From: Phycisphaeraceae bacterium | GTDB taxonomy: Bacteria; Planctomycetota; Phycisphaerae; Phycisphaerales; Phycisphaeraceae | Assembly: GCA_020831765.1 (NCBI GenBank) | Contig: JAFIFY010000004.1 | Location: 1-58,533, forward strand | DNA length: 58,533 bases | Direction: 5' to 3' | In this document: positions 1 to 9,526 of the stretch, piece after piece | How the letters are laid out: each line of letters opens with the position of its first letter | Position numbering within the stretch: the first letter of the stretch is position 1 | Position numbers and translations under genes: made by a program | Notes under the pieces: model-generated | Database searches by the model: none | Seen by the model: only the letters and a program-made list of their open reading frames with translations | Told to the model about the DNA's origin: nothing

Positions 1-1
1 C

Positions 2-34
2 GCCGGGTCGGCGGCTCCGGCGGCGAGTTGTTGA
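2..34 (+). CDS. possible 3' end of an upstream gene (partial)
   Basis: Frame 2 is open from the window edge and stops with TGA at 32-34, giving an Ala/Pro/Ser-rich tail of about ten residues. The stop overlaps the GAGG ribosome site of the next gene, an arrangement expected inside an operon. A sensor kinase would be a natural upstream partner for the response regulator, but nothing here shows what the gene is. Confidence 0.25.
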   Translation, partial: AGSAAPAASC

Positions 35-42
35 GGTACAGG

Positions 43-1464
43 ATGTCCGAAAAGACACGATCGGAGAACGAACAGGCCGTCGCCCACGAGCCGGCGCCCA
101 CGGCGCAGGTGCTTGTGGTGGATGATGAAGAAGGCCACGCCGAGGTGATGGCCGAGGCGCTCCGCCGGATGGGCCATGTGTGTACGCTGGTTCACGATCT
201 GCCCTCGGCGATGGATGAGCTCAAGCACGGCGGATTCGACCTGGTCGTGACCGACCTGGTGATGGATTCGCCGGAGGATGGTCTGGCGATCCTCGATGCG
301 GCGCGGAAGACGCAGACCAACGCCCACGTCATCATGGTCACCGCCCACGGCGATATCCCGACGGCCAAACGGGCCTTGCGCGGCGGGGCATACGACTTCA
401 TCGAAAAGCCGCTGGACCTGGAAGTGTTCCGTAATCTCTGTCAACGCGCCATCGATGCGGTGATGCTCCAGACGCAGAACGACCACCTCCGCTCGCGCCT
501 GGATGAGAGCTTCGGGTTCGAGGGCATCATCGGATCGTCGCCGGCGATCCGTAAGGTGATCACGCTGCTCAAGCAGGTCGCCCCCAGCCACATTCCGGTG
601 TTGATCACGGGCGAGAACGGCACGGGCAAGGAACTGGTCGCCCAGGCGCTGCACAACAACTCCCGCCGCGCCAAGCGTCACTTTGTTCCGCTGAACTGCG
701 CCGGCCTGACCGAGTCGATCCTCGAAGATGAACTGTTCGGCCATGTCCGCGGCGCGTTCACCGGCGCTGAGCGCGACCGCGAGGGGCGATTCGAGTTCGC
801 CGACGGCGGCACGCTGTTCCTCGATGAGATCGGTGACATGCCGCTGGTGATGCAGGCCAAGTTGCTTCGCGTGCTGGAAAGCGGCGAGGTGGTGCGGTTG
901 GGAAGCAATGAGCCCAGGCATGTCGATGTGCGGCTGATCTCGGCGACCAATCGAAAACTTGAAGACACGATCAGGGAAGGACACTTCCGCCAGGACCTCT
1001 ATTTCCGCATCAAGGGCGTTGAGATTCACATTCCGCCGCTGCGCCAGCGACGGGATGACATTCCCGTCCTGGCCCGGCATTACGTGGCCAAGTTCGCCCG
1101 CGAGCTGGAAAAGCCCGCGCCGACCATCTCCGAGGAGGTCCAGGCCGCGCTGATGCGCTTCGACTGGCCCGGAAATGTCCGCCAGCTCATGAGCGTGATC
1201 CACGGCATGGTCATCATCGCCGAGGGCGATCGGCTCGAACCGCGCCACCTGCCGCCCGATCTTGAGAGCATGGCCGATGAGGCCGGTGGGGCGGGGCTGA
1301 ACGCCACGGGCGCATCGACCGGCCTGAGCCTGGATCAGATCGAAAAGCACGCCATCCGCGAAGCCCTGCGGACCAACAACGGCAATCGCGAGGCCACGGC
1401 GAAAATGCTTGGCATCGGAGAGAGAACGCTCTATCGTAAACTCAGGGAGTACGGCCTGAAGTGA
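43..1464 (+). CDS. sigma-54-dependent response regulator (NtrC family)
   Basis: This is a cytoplasmic transcriptional activator of RpoN promoters, 473 residues with three domains. The receiver (about 20-135) has acidic pair D27/D28, phosphoacceptor D71 in VVTDLVMD, T100 and K122 in FIEKP. The AAA+ domain carries Walker A GENGTGKE, the sigma-54 contact loop GAFTGA and Walker B LFLDEIGD. The C-terminal Fis-type helix-turn-helix ends in [16 protein letters not shown] at 43 is preferred because GAGG lies 6 bases upstream; a TTG at 28 would add five residues. All key receiver residues are present, so control by phosphorylation is expected. The kinase partner lies outside the window and the target genes are unknown. 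Confidence 0.95.
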   Translation: MSEKTRSENEQAVAHEPAPTAQVLVVDDEEGHAEVMAEALRRMGHVCTLVHDLPSAMDELKHGGFDLVVTDLVMDSPEDGLAILDAARKTQTNAHVIMVTAHGDIPTAKRALRGGAYDFIEKPLDLEVFRNLCQRAIDAVMLQTQNDHLRSRLDESFGFEGIIGSSPAIRKVITLLKQVAPSHIPVLITGENGTGKELVAQALHNNSRRAKRHFVPLNCAGLTESILEDELFGHVRGAFTGAERDREGRFEFADGGTLFLDEIGDMPLVMQAKLLRVLESGEVVRLGSNEPRHVDVRLISATNRKLEDTIREGHFRQDLYFRIKGVEIHIPPLRQRRDDIPVLARHYVAKFARELEKPAPTISEEVQAALMRFDWPGNVRQLMSVIHGMVIIAEGDRLEPRHLPPDLESMADEAGGAGLNATGASTGLSLDQIEKHAIREALRTNNGNREATAKMLGIGERTLYRKLREYGLK

Positions 1465-1505
1465 CCGCCGGCTCCATCGCACCCGGATGAATACAGGATA
1501 TTGAC

Positions 1506-2057
1506 ATGTCGTTTCGCATTGGACACGGGTTTGATCTGCATCGAATGGAGCCCGACCTGCCCCTGATCGTGGGCGGGTTGCGCCTGGAATCCGATTTTGG
1601 CTGCGCAGCGCACAGCGATGGTGATGTTGTTTACCACGCGGTGACCGATGCCATTCTCGGCGCGTTGGGCGAGGATGACATCGGCCAGCTTTTCCCCGAC
1701 AAGGATCCGCAATGGAAGGCCGCCGATTCGCGGGTTTTCGTCCGCGAGGCGGTCAAGCGCATGCTCGTGGCCGATTACCGGGTCAACAACATCGATATCA
1801 CCCTGATCCTCCAGCGCCCCAGGATTTCACCGCACAAGCGGGCCATCCGCGCCGCCCTGGCCGATCTTCTGGTCTGTGATATCGATCAGGTCAACCTCAA
1901 AGGCAAGACCAACGAGCATGTCGATGCGATCGGTGAATCCAAGGCCATCGCCTGCCATGCCGTGGTGCTTCTGGAGCGGGTCGAGGCCGAGGAGCCCGAA
2001 CCCCGCATCGAGCCGCCGGAGGATGAGGAACCGGAAGCCGAAGGCGAGGAGCCTTGA
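1506..2057 (+). CDS. ispF: 2-C-methyl-D-erythritol 2,4-cyclodiphosphate synthase
   Basis: This enzyme converts CDP-methylerythritol 2-phosphate to the cyclic diphosphate, releasing CMP, in the MEP isoprenoid pathway. The metal ligands are visible as D10 and H12 in GFDLH and H44 in YHAVTDA; H36 and D40 lie in AHSDGD. The core matches the usual length of about 158 residues. About 25 extra residues at the C-terminus are almost all Glu and Pro, which is unusual for the family. The stop overlaps the next start in a TGATG arrangement, so the two genes are probably translationally coupled. The pathway neighbour ispD is not visible here. Confidence 0.95.
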   Translation: MSFRIGHGFDLHRMEPDLPLIVGGLRLESDFGCAAHSDGDVVYHAVTDAILGALGEDDIGQLFPDKDPQWKAADSRVFVREAVKRMLVADYRVNNIDITLILQRPRISPHKRAIRAALADLLVCDIDQVNLKGKTNEHVDAIGESKAIACHAVVLLERVEAEEPEPRIEPPEDEEPEAEGEEP

Positions 2058-2800
2058 TGCGCAGTCTGACGCCGGGCGAGATTCGCCGGATCGATGAACT
2101 TGCCGTCAGCGAACTGGGGCTGCCCTCGATCGTTCTGATGGAGAACGCGGCGATCAATGCCGCGGCGGCGGCCCTGGATTTCCTGGACCAGTTGGGCGGC
2201 TGGTCGGTAAGACGGGCCCGGGTGGCGATCTTCTGCGGGCCGGGCAACAACGGTGGTGATGGCTTTGCACTGGCCCGGCATCTGCTGGCCTGGGGTGTGG
2301 AGCCGGTGGTCTATGCCACGCTGCCGCCGGAAGAGCTCAAGGGTGATGCGGCGATCATGGCCGCGGCGACGGTCAAGGCGGGCATTGCCGTGCATGATGT
2401 GAATATGGCCCGGCGGGTTCTGGCTTCGGCCGGAGATGACGGCCCGGATTGGGATATGGCCGTCGATGCGCTGTTGGGAACCGGAAGCCGGGGTCGGCCG
2501 CGCGGCAAGGTCGCCGAGGCGATCGAATTGCTGCGCCAGTCGGGCGGGAAGTTCGGTCCGCCGATCATGGCGGTCGATTGCCCGTCGGGATTCGATGCCG
2601 GGACCGGTCAGAGTTCTGAAGATGGGATCGAGGCCGATCTGACCGTCAGCTTCGTCGCCCGCAAGAAGGGATTCGATGTTCCCGGAGCCGAACGCTGGAC
2701 GGGCCGGATCGTGCTGGCGGATATCGGCGTGCCCGAATCCGTCATCGAATCCTGGCTGGAACAGGGAAAACTGGCCGAAGCCGATGGACCGGAGGCGTAA
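2057..2800 (+). CDS. nnrE: NAD(P)H-hydrate epimerase (YjeF N-terminal family)
   Basis: This enzyme repairs damaged NAD(P)HX by interconverting the R and S hydrates before an ATP/ADP-dependent dehydratase acts. Family motifs are present: GPGNNGGDGFALARHL, VDALLGTGSRG and VDCPSGFDAGTG. At 247 residues it is the stand-alone epimerase, without the C-terminal NnrD dehydratase domain found in fused bacterial versions. The ATG at 2057 overlaps the ispF stop; a TTG at 2054 would add one residue. Convergent with the lipoprotein gene 15 bases downstream. Confidence 0.9.
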   Translation: MRSLTPGEIRRIDELAVSELGLPSIVLMENAAINAAAAALDFLDQLGGWSVRRARVAIFCGPGNNGGDGFALARHLLAWGVEPVVYATLPPEELKGDAAIMAAATVKAGIAVHDVNMARRVLASAGDDGPDWDMAVDALLGTGSRGRPRGKVAEAIELLRQSGGKFGPPIMAVDCPSGFDAGTGQSSEDGIEADLTVSFVARKKGFDVPGAERWTGRIVLADIGVPESVIESWLEQGKLAEADGPEA

Positions 2801-2815
2801 TCTGATGCGCCAGGA

Positions 2816-4021
2816 TCATTCTTCCTTCTGGTCGGGCTTTTCGGATTCCAGGGCGGAAATCTGCACGTTCCAGCCGCGCTCGCGGGGAGGCGTCGTGTCG
2901 AACACTTTCTGGTCCACCGGCTGGTTGACCTGCTTTTCTTCATCGATGAACAGATAAAAGATCGTCAGGGTGTTGGTATCGTCCAGGCTCTGCACGCGCA
3001 GCGGAATGAGCGATTCCTTGTGATACCAGAGTTGGACATCGCGAAGGTTCATCCGCGTGTTGGCTCGGGGAGTCAGTCTGAGCCGAACGCCATCCTTGAG
3101 GTGATTGCGAAGGGACTCGGGCACCTCATCATCCTTATCGATGCCTTGAAGGGTGGGGAGCAACTCGACATGGAATCGGGCGAGGATTCGCTGGCGGTTG
3201 GCATCCAGCGGCAGTGGGAACGGTCCCTGCCCCAGTCCCAGCGGATTCCGCCGGCTGGCCGGTGCATCCGGTTCAACGATCTGTCGTCGGATGAAGCTTC
3301 TCTGATCGTGGTCGCGCTCGGCCAGCCAGATGCCATCAAAGATGATCCAGCGATTGGCGGCCTCGTTGCGTTCATCGATTCGCGACCGCTGGACATGCGC
3401 GGCGAACTTGGCCGGCTCCTTGGCATCGTAGTGCAGCGTACCCGCGAAGACCTGCTCGTCTCCGAGCAACGCCTGAATCTTCTCCCATCGGAATCGCGCT
3501 TCCAGCGTCTTGATCTCCTTCATCCGGGTCTCAAGCCGCTTGAGCAGCGCATCGACCTCCGGATCGACCTTGGGCTCGGCTTTTTCGCCGCTGGCTTCCT
3601 CATCATTCGGCGTCGAGGGTGATTCGGCCGCCTGCGCATCGCCCTGCGCGGGCGCCTTATCCTCGCTGGATTCACCAGCAGCGGGCGATTCGGTCGCAAG
3701 GTCGGTCGGTCCTTCGGCCATGGCATGGTCCGGCGTCAGGATCGGCGGATCGGCGTCGGTGGCATCGGCAATCGGGATTTCATCGCGCTCCCGGATCACG
3801 ATCGAGCCGTCATCGATTGACGGCTGGGCATCGTCAGTCACTTCGGTGGCTGAATTCGGGTCGGCGTCAGGTTGTACCGGTGCAGTGGCAGTCATGCCTG
3901 CATCCGCGGCCTGGTCGGCGGTTTGTGCGGAGGGCACGGGCGGCTGGGCCGGAGCCGGTTCAGCGGCGCATCCGACGGCCAGGGAAAAGGCGAGCAGCAG
4001 GGTGGTTGTGCTGATGGTCAT
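2816..4021 (-). CDS. LolA-like lipoprotein
   Basis: The 401-residue precursor has a signal peptide ending in lipobox AVGC (Cys18), so it should be a lipid-anchored envelope protein. Residues about 19-150 are a low-complexity Ala/Pro/Asp/Glu linker. The C-terminal 250 residues begin with a helix containing ETRMKEIKTLEARFRWEK, followed by beta-rich sequence, the pattern of the LolA/LolB lipoprotein-carrier fold. It could bind lipids or lipoproteins, but planctomycetes carry several LolA-fold paralogues of unknown role. It is a single minus-strand gene between plus-strand neighbours. Confidence 0.75.
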   Translation of the reverse strand: MTISTTTLLLAFSLAVGCAAEPAPAQPPVPSAQTADQAADAGMTATAPVQPDADPNSATEVTDDAQPSIDDGSIVIRERDEIPIADATDADPPILTPDHAMAEGPTDLATESPAAGESSEDKAPAQGDAQAAESPSTPNDEEASGEKAEPKVDPEVDALLKRLETRMKEIKTLEARFRWEKIQALLGDEQVFAGTLHYDAKEPAKFAAHVQRSRIDERNEAANRWIIFDGIWLAERDHDQRSFIRRQIVEPDAPASRRNPLGLGQGPFPLPLDANRQRILARFHVELLPTLQGIDKDDEVPESLRNHLKDGVRLRLTPRANTRMNLRDVQLWYHKESLIPLRVQSLDDTNTLTIFYLFIDEEKQVNQPVDQKVFDTTPPRERGWNVQISALESEKPDQKEE

Positions 4022-4305
4022 GAGGAGCTCCCGATCGTCTGGGCAAATCGTCTTCGCACCGGCTGATCCGCGATCCGGTGCGTGTTTGGGATCAACCCGG
4101 CCAAGGGTTGAACGCGTGACCGGCCCGCTGGATCGCCCAAGCGCAAGTCGTGCAGGTTCTGTTCATGGTAGCCCGAACCGGATCGGTTAACAGGCGGCTG
4201 CACCGAACGGGGCAATCGTCGGGGGCGGCATGCGTTTGGCGGTTCCCGGCCGACACGGTCTTGTATCCGGCCGCGATCGAAAGTTTGCGAAGATCGGTTC
4301 CGTTG

Positions 4306-5607
4306 ATGAATGATTCCCCTTTTTCCGCCGGCGTTGCCCGCATCGACATCACGCCCCCGGTCGGCGTTGACCTGACCGGAGGTGCGTTCGGCCCCTCCCG
4401 GGGCGTGCTTCATCCGCTTTGGGCCAAGGCCGTGGTCCTCCGGCGTCCGGAAGCGTCCGTGCTGCTGGTGGTTTGCGATCTGCTGGGCATTGATGAACAG
4501 CGTTCGGACGATCTCCGCCGCGCCATCGCCGGGGCGACCGGGCTTGCGTTCGAGCGAATCATGCTGGCCTGCACCCACACCCACGGAGCGCCGGCCACGG
4601 TGCCGTTGCGCAACTGGGGCCGGGTCGATCCGGATTACATGTCAACGCTTTGCGATCGATTGGTGCGGGTAGCCGAAGATGCGGTTCGCGCAGCCGCGCC
4701 CGCGAGGCTGGCCCACGGGCAGATCGCCTGTCCGGGGGTCGCGATCAATCGCTGCCTCGGTGAGCGGGGTGTGGTGGATGATGTTCTGGGCGTCATGCGG
4801 TTGGACGATGCGACGGGCAGGGCGATGGCCGTGGTGATCAGCTTCGCGTGCCATCCGGTCAACCTGCATTCGGCGGGCGTATTCACGCCGGATTTCCCGC
4901 ATTTTGCCGAGCGGGCGATCCAGGCCGGGCTTGGTCTGAACATCCCCGTGCTGTTTCTCTCCGGTGCCGGGGGTGATCTGAATCCATCGAATTTCACCAA
5001 TCAGACCCCGAGTGAACCCAATGCCCGTCAGACCGGTGAACTTATCGCGGCCAAGGCGTTGGAACGGCTGGGCGAGATGCGATCGGTGGTTCCGGATCGC
5101 TTGAGCGCGGCGGCGATGCCCATCGATCTGCCGCTTCGACCGCTGCCCGATGCCCAGACGCTGCGGGCCACGGCCGAGGAAGCCGGTCAGCGGCTTGAGA
5201 CCATCACGGATCGTTCGCCCACGAACTGGACCTACGCGGGTGTCAAGACGCGGATGGAATGGGCGCTGGAAGCGCTGGAGTTGGTTGAGCAGGGGGGCGT
5301 GCCCGACCGGCGAACGTTGATACTTCAGGGGTTCGCCCTCGACGATCTGGCGGTGGTGGGCATCGGGGGCGAACTGTTCGCCGAGTACGGACAGGCCGTC
5401 CGGCGATCCGGCGTCTTCGAGCACATCATGATCGCAACCCAGGCTAACGCGAGCGTGGGTTACCTGTTCTCGCCCGAGGCCCTGGCCATGGAGCGGTATG
5501 AGGCGGTGGCCTGCCCGCGATATCTGGGGGTGGACAGCTTCACGGGAGATTGTGGCTCGTTGGTTCGGGATGGCGCGATCGCCCTGTTGCGGCAATTGGC
5601 GGGATAG
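4306..5607 (+). CDS. neutral/alkaline ceramidase-like protein
   Basis: 433 residues resembling the N-terminal catalytic domain of neutral ceramidases, Zn-dependent amidases that cleave the N-acyl bond of sphingolipids. The start ARIDITPPVGVDLTGG, the metal-site-like THTHGAP and FACHPVNLHS, and GAGGDLNP are all family features. It lacks the C-terminal immunoglobulin-like domain of true ceramidases and has no signal peptide. The substrate is therefore uncertain, and many bacterial homologues are annotated only as hypothetical. ATG at 4306 was chosen because the domain begins directly after it; the open frame extends back to 4150 without homology-like sequence. Confidence 0.8.
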   Translation: MNDSPFSAGVARIDITPPVGVDLTGGAFGPSRGVLHPLWAKAVVLRRPEASVLLVVCDLLGIDEQRSDDLRRAIAGATGLAFERIMLACTHTHGAPATVPLRNWGRVDPDYMSTLCDRLVRVAEDAVRAAAPARLAHGQIACPGVAINRCLGERGVVDDVLGVMRLDDATGRAMAVVISFACHPVNLHSAGVFTPDFPHFAERAIQAGLGLNIPVLFLSGAGGDLNPSNFTNQTPSEPNARQTGELIAAKALERLGEMRSVVPDRLSAAAMPIDLPLRPLPDAQTLRATAEEAGQRLETITDRSPTNWTYAGVKTRMEWALEALELVEQGGVPDRRTLILQGFALDDLAVVGIGGELFAEYGQAVRRSGVFEHIMIATQANASVGYLFSPEALAMERYEAVACPRYLGVDSFTGDCGSLVRDGAIALLRQLAG

Positions 5608-5753
5608 GGCGATTTTAAGCACGGATAAGACTGGGGGGTGGATTGGCCGGGGCGCACGGCCGATGTGAGGCGAAAGTTTCGCCATCACCGTGATTTATAC
5701 CCCCGGATCGCCCGTCGAGGATACGGCGGAACCGAAGCGTCACCAGGGCAGGG

Positions 5754-5759
5754 TTGACA
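5754..5759 (+). promoter_or_regulatory. possible -35 box upstream of the small lipoprotein
   Basis: A perfect TTGACA lies 55 bases before the start at 5814. The matching -10 position is not convincing (GAAAAT at 17-base spacing), so this is only a weak promoter suggestion. AAGGAA at 5801-5806 is a good ribosome site for the gene. Confidence 0.25.
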
Positions 5760-5813
5760 ACCTCACGGGTTATCCGGAAAATCCCCTAAGCCTTTGATAC
5801 AAGGAACTCAAGC

Positions 5814-6122
5814 ATGCTGACCACGCGTTTGACGATCACCTGCCGTTGGCTTCTGGCCGCGGCGCTTCTGGTGAGCCTGACCGGTTGCTTCAACCCCACG
5901 CCGTCACGTTCAACGTCGGCATGGTTTGAGCAGACGGATGAGGTTCACGAGTGGGCCAGCGCGCCGACGAGCGAGTTCTACACCACCACGGCCACGGCCG
6001 ATCAGCAGTGGGAGTCCTATCGCCGTACGATGAACCTCAATCAGCGGCAGCTTCGCGATGACCTGATCAATTTTTGGCGGTTCGATGCCCCGATTCGCGG
6101 CAATATTTCCCGCGTTCGCTGA
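5814..6122 (+). CDS. small lipoprotein of unknown function
   Basis: A 102-residue protein with a basic N-terminus, a hydrophobic stretch and lipobox LTGC followed by FNPTPS. The mature part is about 75 residues, rich in Thr, Trp and Arg, with no recognisable domain. AAGGAACTC sits just upstream of the ATG. The gene stands alone with about 200 non-coding bases before it. It is likely anchored to a membrane by its lipid; no function can be assigned. Confidence 0.7.
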   Translation: MLTTRLTITCRWLLAAALLVSLTGCFNPTPSRSTSAWFEQTDEVHEWASAPTSEFYTTTATADQQWESYRRTMNLNQRQLRDDLINFWRFDAPIRGNISRVR

Positions 6123-6290
6123 GCATTGAAGTGAGGATCGATGCGTGGTGGTCGCGTCATCGGGCATGGGTGCGGCCTGATCGAACGTGAGGGGATCGCT
6201 CCGGCTGAGGGAAAGCACTTTGGAAGTTCGAAATTGATCGGCGGGCTCACTTTTTCAGTGCCCGTGCGTCGGGTGCTTGAAGTATTGCCC

Positions 6291-6752
6291 ATGAGCCTTC
6301 CCAAACCTGAACAAGTCCTGCGTAAGCTCGAGCAGCTTGAATCGCTCCGCGACGCCACCGCCACGAACAGACAACGTCGGTTCGCCCGCCACACGGTTCG
6401 CGGCGAGGCGATCGTGACGGAGTTGCACCTGCCCCCAACATCCGGGGAGGATTCTGGCGCAGCGCTTCGCGATGTGGCCTTGGGCGGCGTTGGTTTCCTG
6501 TCCACCCGGGAATTACCCACGGGTTCGATCCGGCGGATCATTTTCCTGAACCATCACCATGTCGTCGGAAGCGCGGCCATTTACATTCGTCACGTACGAT
6601 CGGTGGAGGATGGTCTTTATCTTGTCGGGGCGCAGTACCTTCTTGATCCCGGCCTGATGCTGTGTCAGGGCGTTGATCCGGCGGAGCTGGAAATTTCCAT
6701 CAACAAACTCGCCAAGTCGGATTTCAGCAGTCCCAGCGATATTCGCGAGTAG
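6291..6752 (+). CDS. PilZ-domain protein
   Basis: 153 residues: a short N-terminal helix, then a PilZ-type beta-barrel. The first c-di-GMP motif RxxxR is present as RRFAR. The second, usually D/NxSxxG, reads DVALGG, with Ala in place of Ser. PilZ proteins relay c-di-GMP to motility, polysaccharide synthesis or pilus machinery; this one may bind weakly or not at all. The start at 6291 removes an upstream open stretch (from 6141) that does not look like coding sequence. No strong ribosome site is visible. Confidence 0.7.
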   Translation: MSLPKPEQVLRKLEQLESLRDATATNRQRRFARHTVRGEAIVTELHLPPTSGEDSGAALRDVALGGVGFLSTRELPTGSIRRIIFLNHHHVVGSAAIYIRHVRSVEDGLYLVGAQYLLDPGLMLCQGVDPAELEISINKLAKSDFSSPSDIRE

Positions 6753-7039
6753 TTTCCGAGTCCTTGTCGGCGATCGGTTCGGTGTGCGTTGTCGTCGCGG
6801 ACCACCATGCATTCCATCCTGGCGGGCGAGTTGTCGATTCCGATATCGCCATCGATGCGATCTGCCGCGACGATACCGCCCATCGACAGCGCATCGACGA
6901 ACCTTCAGACGCCATGAATCCGCCCGGGTGATCATGCCCGCGACTCGTTGAAGCGGCACAGCGGCCTTGGTACGCTCTTACTGATCCGATCCGTTCGTCG
7001 TCGGTTCTTGGTATACCCATCCGGACCCAGGAGGCACGC

Positions 7040-8236
7040 ATGTCAGCGAAATCAATCAATGTGGCCCTGATCGGCTCGAAGTTCATGGGCCGGGCCCATT
7101 CCAACGCCTACATCACCGCGCCCAAGTTCTTCGATCTGCCGCTCCACCCGGTCATGCACACGGTTGTCGGGCGCAACGCCAAGGAGCTTGAGGCTTTTGC
7201 CAGGCGATGGGGCTGGGAGCGTTGCTCAACCGACTGGAAGGCGGTGGTCCGCGATCCCGAGATCGGGCTGGTGGATATCGGTGTGCCCAACGATACACAC
7301 CGTGAGATGGCCATCGGAGCGCTGGAAGCCGGCAAGCATGTGGCCTGCGAAAAGCCCCTGGCCGATACGCTGGACAACGCCCGGGCGATGGTGCAGGCGG
7401 CCAAAAAGGCGAAGAAGTCCAAGACCATGGTGTGGTTCAACTATCGCCGGTGTCCGGCGGTGAGCCTGGCGCGGCAGATTGTGCGGGAGGGTCGGCTCGG
7501 TCGGATTTTCCACATGCGATTCTTTTACCTCCAGGACTGGGCGGGCCCGGATACGCCCTTGCTCTGGCGCTTCCAGGGCAAGGTGGCCGGGTCCGGTTCG
7601 CTGGGTGATCTGTGCGCCCACAGCATCGACACCGCGCGATTCGTGACCGGGGATGAGTTCGTGCAGATCATCGGCGCGACGATGGAGACATTCGTCAAGG
7701 AGCGAGCGCTTCTGGCCGGCGGCTCGGGTGGTGAGATATCCGGCACCGGTGCGGCCAAGGCGGCCAAGAAGGGCAAGAGCACCGTGGATGATGCAACGCT
7801 CTTCCTCGCCCGAACGCGAGGCGGAGCGCTGGCAAGCTTTGAAGCCACGCGACTCTCGACCGGCAACAAGAACGGTAACCGGTTCGAGATTCACGGTGAG
7901 AACGGCGCATTGCGATTCAACTTCGAGAGGATGCCCGAGTTGGAATGGTACGATGCCACGCTGCCCAAGCACTTGCAGGGTTGGTCGACGATCAATGTCA
8001 GCGACGGCGCGGCGGGCCATCCCTATGCCCATGCCTGGTGGCCCGTGGCCCATGCCATCGGCTACGAACACAGCTTCATCAACCAGGTCGCGGACATGAT
8101 GGGGCTTCTGGCCGGCAAGGAGATCATCGCGCCCCTGCCCGACTTTAACGAAGCCTACCAGACCCAGCGGATCATGGAGGCGGTGACGCTCTCAGCGAAG
8201 AACCGCTGCCCGGTCGACCTCTCGGAGGTCAAGTGA
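7040..8236 (+). CDS. Gfo/Idh/MocA family oxidoreductase
   Basis: A 398-residue NAD(P)-dependent sugar or inositol dehydrogenase-like enzyme. The N-terminal Rossmann fold has an atypical glycine motif (ALIGSKFMGRAH) and the family signature CEKPLA that contributes to cofactor and substrate binding. The C-terminal alpha/beta domain includes a GDLCAHSID segment near the expected active site. AGGAGG stands 5 bases before the ATG, the strongest ribosome site in this part of the window. It follows a 287-base non-coding gap. The substrate cannot be read from sequence; related planctomycete proteins are numerous. Confidence 0.92.
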   Translation: MSAKSINVALIGSKFMGRAHSNAYITAPKFFDLPLHPVMHTVVGRNAKELEAFARRWGWERCSTDWKAVVRDPEIGLVDIGVPNDTHREMAIGALEAGKHVACEKPLADTLDNARAMVQAAKKAKKSKTMVWFNYRRCPAVSLARQIVREGRLGRIFHMRFFYLQDWAGPDTPLLWRFQGKVAGSGSLGDLCAHSIDTARFVTGDEFVQIIGATMETFVKERALLAGGSGGEISGTGAAKAAKKGKSTVDDATLFLARTRGGALASFEATRLSTGNKNGNRFEIHGENGALRFNFERMPELEWYDATLPKHLQGWSTINVSDGAAGHPYAHAWWPVAHAIGYEHSFINQVADMMGLLAGKEIIAPLPDFNEAYQTQRIMEAVTLSAKNRCPVDLSEVK

Positions 8237-8288
8237 TCGCCGCCGACTCATGCCGGGGTCGTTGGCTGAATCGCGAAGTCCGATCAGC

Positions 8289-8972
8289 TCATGTGCGAAC
8301 CGTGATGGACAGATCGGCGGCGATGCCACAGCTCAGGATGTTGCGGGCCTGCGGCAGGTCAACGCGAAGGTAATGATCCAGGGCATCTTCCGGCGTTCGG
8401 CCGCCGTGGATGTGCCGTGCGATCATTCTCCCGCGGGCCAGTTCGATCGGAATGTCCATCATCCATGTCCACGAGGCCAGGGGCGCGAGGCTGGACCACG
8501 GCTCGGTGTTCAGCAGCACGAAGTTTCCCTCGATGATCAGGACCTGTTCCCGACCGTCGATGATGCCGCCATCGGGAACGGGATCGTGGATGGCGCGGTC
8601 ATAGACAGGAAAGACAAGCGGGTGGGCGTTGTCGGACAGTTGTCGCATCCAACGCACGAGGCGGTCGGCATCGAATGTTTCCGGTGCGCCCTTGATGTTC
8701 CGCAGGTTCAGCGCCTCGAGCTCGCGGTTGGTGCGGTGAAACCCATCCTGTCCGACCACCGCGCATCGAACCTGGTGGCGCCGGCCCAGTTCCGTCGTCA
8801 CGGCGTGTGCCAGTGTTGTCTTGCCCGAAGCGCCGATGCCGGCCAGCAGGATGATCAGCGGGCCACAGCGTTGTGGATCGCGCGGCGATGCATCAAGCCT
8901 CGCCCTGATCAGATGCGCAAGCTGGGTCGGGTCGTCGGGAACCACGGAAGTTTGGCGGCTATGCTCCTGCAT
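8289..8972 (-). CDS. P-loop kinase of the uridine kinase/pantothenate kinase type
   Basis: 227 residues with Walker A GIGASGKTT near residue 47, a substrate-loop-like GQDGFHRTN, and LIIEGNFVLLN as the Walker B region. RMIARH resembles the lid. This layout is typical of nucleoside or sugar kinases such as uridine kinase, but the phosphate acceptor is unknown. The ATG at 8972 is the first start after the region where the divergent plus-strand gene begins. It converges with the oxidoreductase gene, 52 bases apart. The frame is open further upstream, but that part reads as shadow sequence of the neighbouring gene. Confidence 0.8.
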   Translation of the reverse strand: MQEHSRQTSVVPDDPTQLAHLIRARLDASPRDPQRCGPLIILLAGIGASGKTTLAHAVTTELGRRHQVRCAVVGQDGFHRTNRELEALNLRNIKGAPETFDADRLVRWMRQLSDNAHPLVFPVYDRAIHDPVPDGGIIDGREQVLIIEGNFVLLNTEPWSSLAPLASWTWMMDIPIELARGRMIARHIHGGRTPEDALDHYLRVDLPQARNILSCGIAADLSITVRT

Positions 8973-9012
8973 GGTTGCATTGGGTGGACGTTGGCGGCCA
9001 GGGAGCGGTATT

Positions 9013-9399
9013 TTGCGTGAAATCCAAAGAATCGTACTGGTCGGACACTGCGGGGCGGATACCTTTGCGCTCAGGCGGGCGCTTGAGCCCCTCGAGCGGG
9101 AGGGTGTAGCGATCGATTCGGCCTCCGATGATGCGGACCTGGAGCCGGTCACCGACGCCCGTGCGCTTTGGTTGGTCAACCGTGTGCTGGACGGTGATTT
9201 CGGCGCGGGCGATGGATTGTCGCTGATCCGCCGCGCTGCGTCCATGCCCGATCCACCAAAGTTGATGCTGGTATCCAACTTCGCTGACGCCCAGACCGAG
9301 GCCGAGCAACTTGGCGCGCTGCCCGGTTTTGGCAAGCAGCGTCTTGGCGATGCGAAGCTGGTGGACGATATTCGTCATGCGATCGGCGGTTCCGGCTGA
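9013..9399 (+). CDS. response-regulator-receiver-like protein
   Basis: 128 residues. It starts with a Rossmann-like beta strand (RIVLVGHCGADTFALRRAL), has a strand ARALWLVNRVLDG where a receiver aspartate would sit, and later PKLMLVSNF. The size and alternation fit a CheY-like fold without a clear acidic pocket or phosphoacceptor, so it may be a degenerate receiver. A TTG start at 9013 is proposed, with GGAGCGG just upstream; no in-frame ATG precedes the conserved strand. It is divergent from the kinase gene with about 40 bases between starts. Confidence 0.65.
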   Translation: MREIQRIVLVGHCGADTFALRRALEPLEREGVAIDSASDDADLEPVTDARALWLVNRVLDGDFGAGDGLSLIRRAASMPDPPKLMLVSNFADAQTEAEQLGALPGFGKQRLGDAKLVDDIRHAIGGSG

Positions 9400-9526
9400 G
9401 TCTGGCACGAAGGCTTGGGGGTGTGCGGAGATCAGGATCGACAACGGCGATGCGTTAGAATGCCGGAGGTGGCGGGTGTTCATCCTCCCCGTATCGTGAC
9501 TCCGGTGGGATAAGGAGTTTAACGGA

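Noticed and set aside
6764-6931. 55-codon plus-strand ORF from a TTG in the gap after the PilZ gene
   Set aside because: The product starts with a plausible hydrophobic strand, but there is no ribosome site and no evidence beyond an open frame, so it was not listed.
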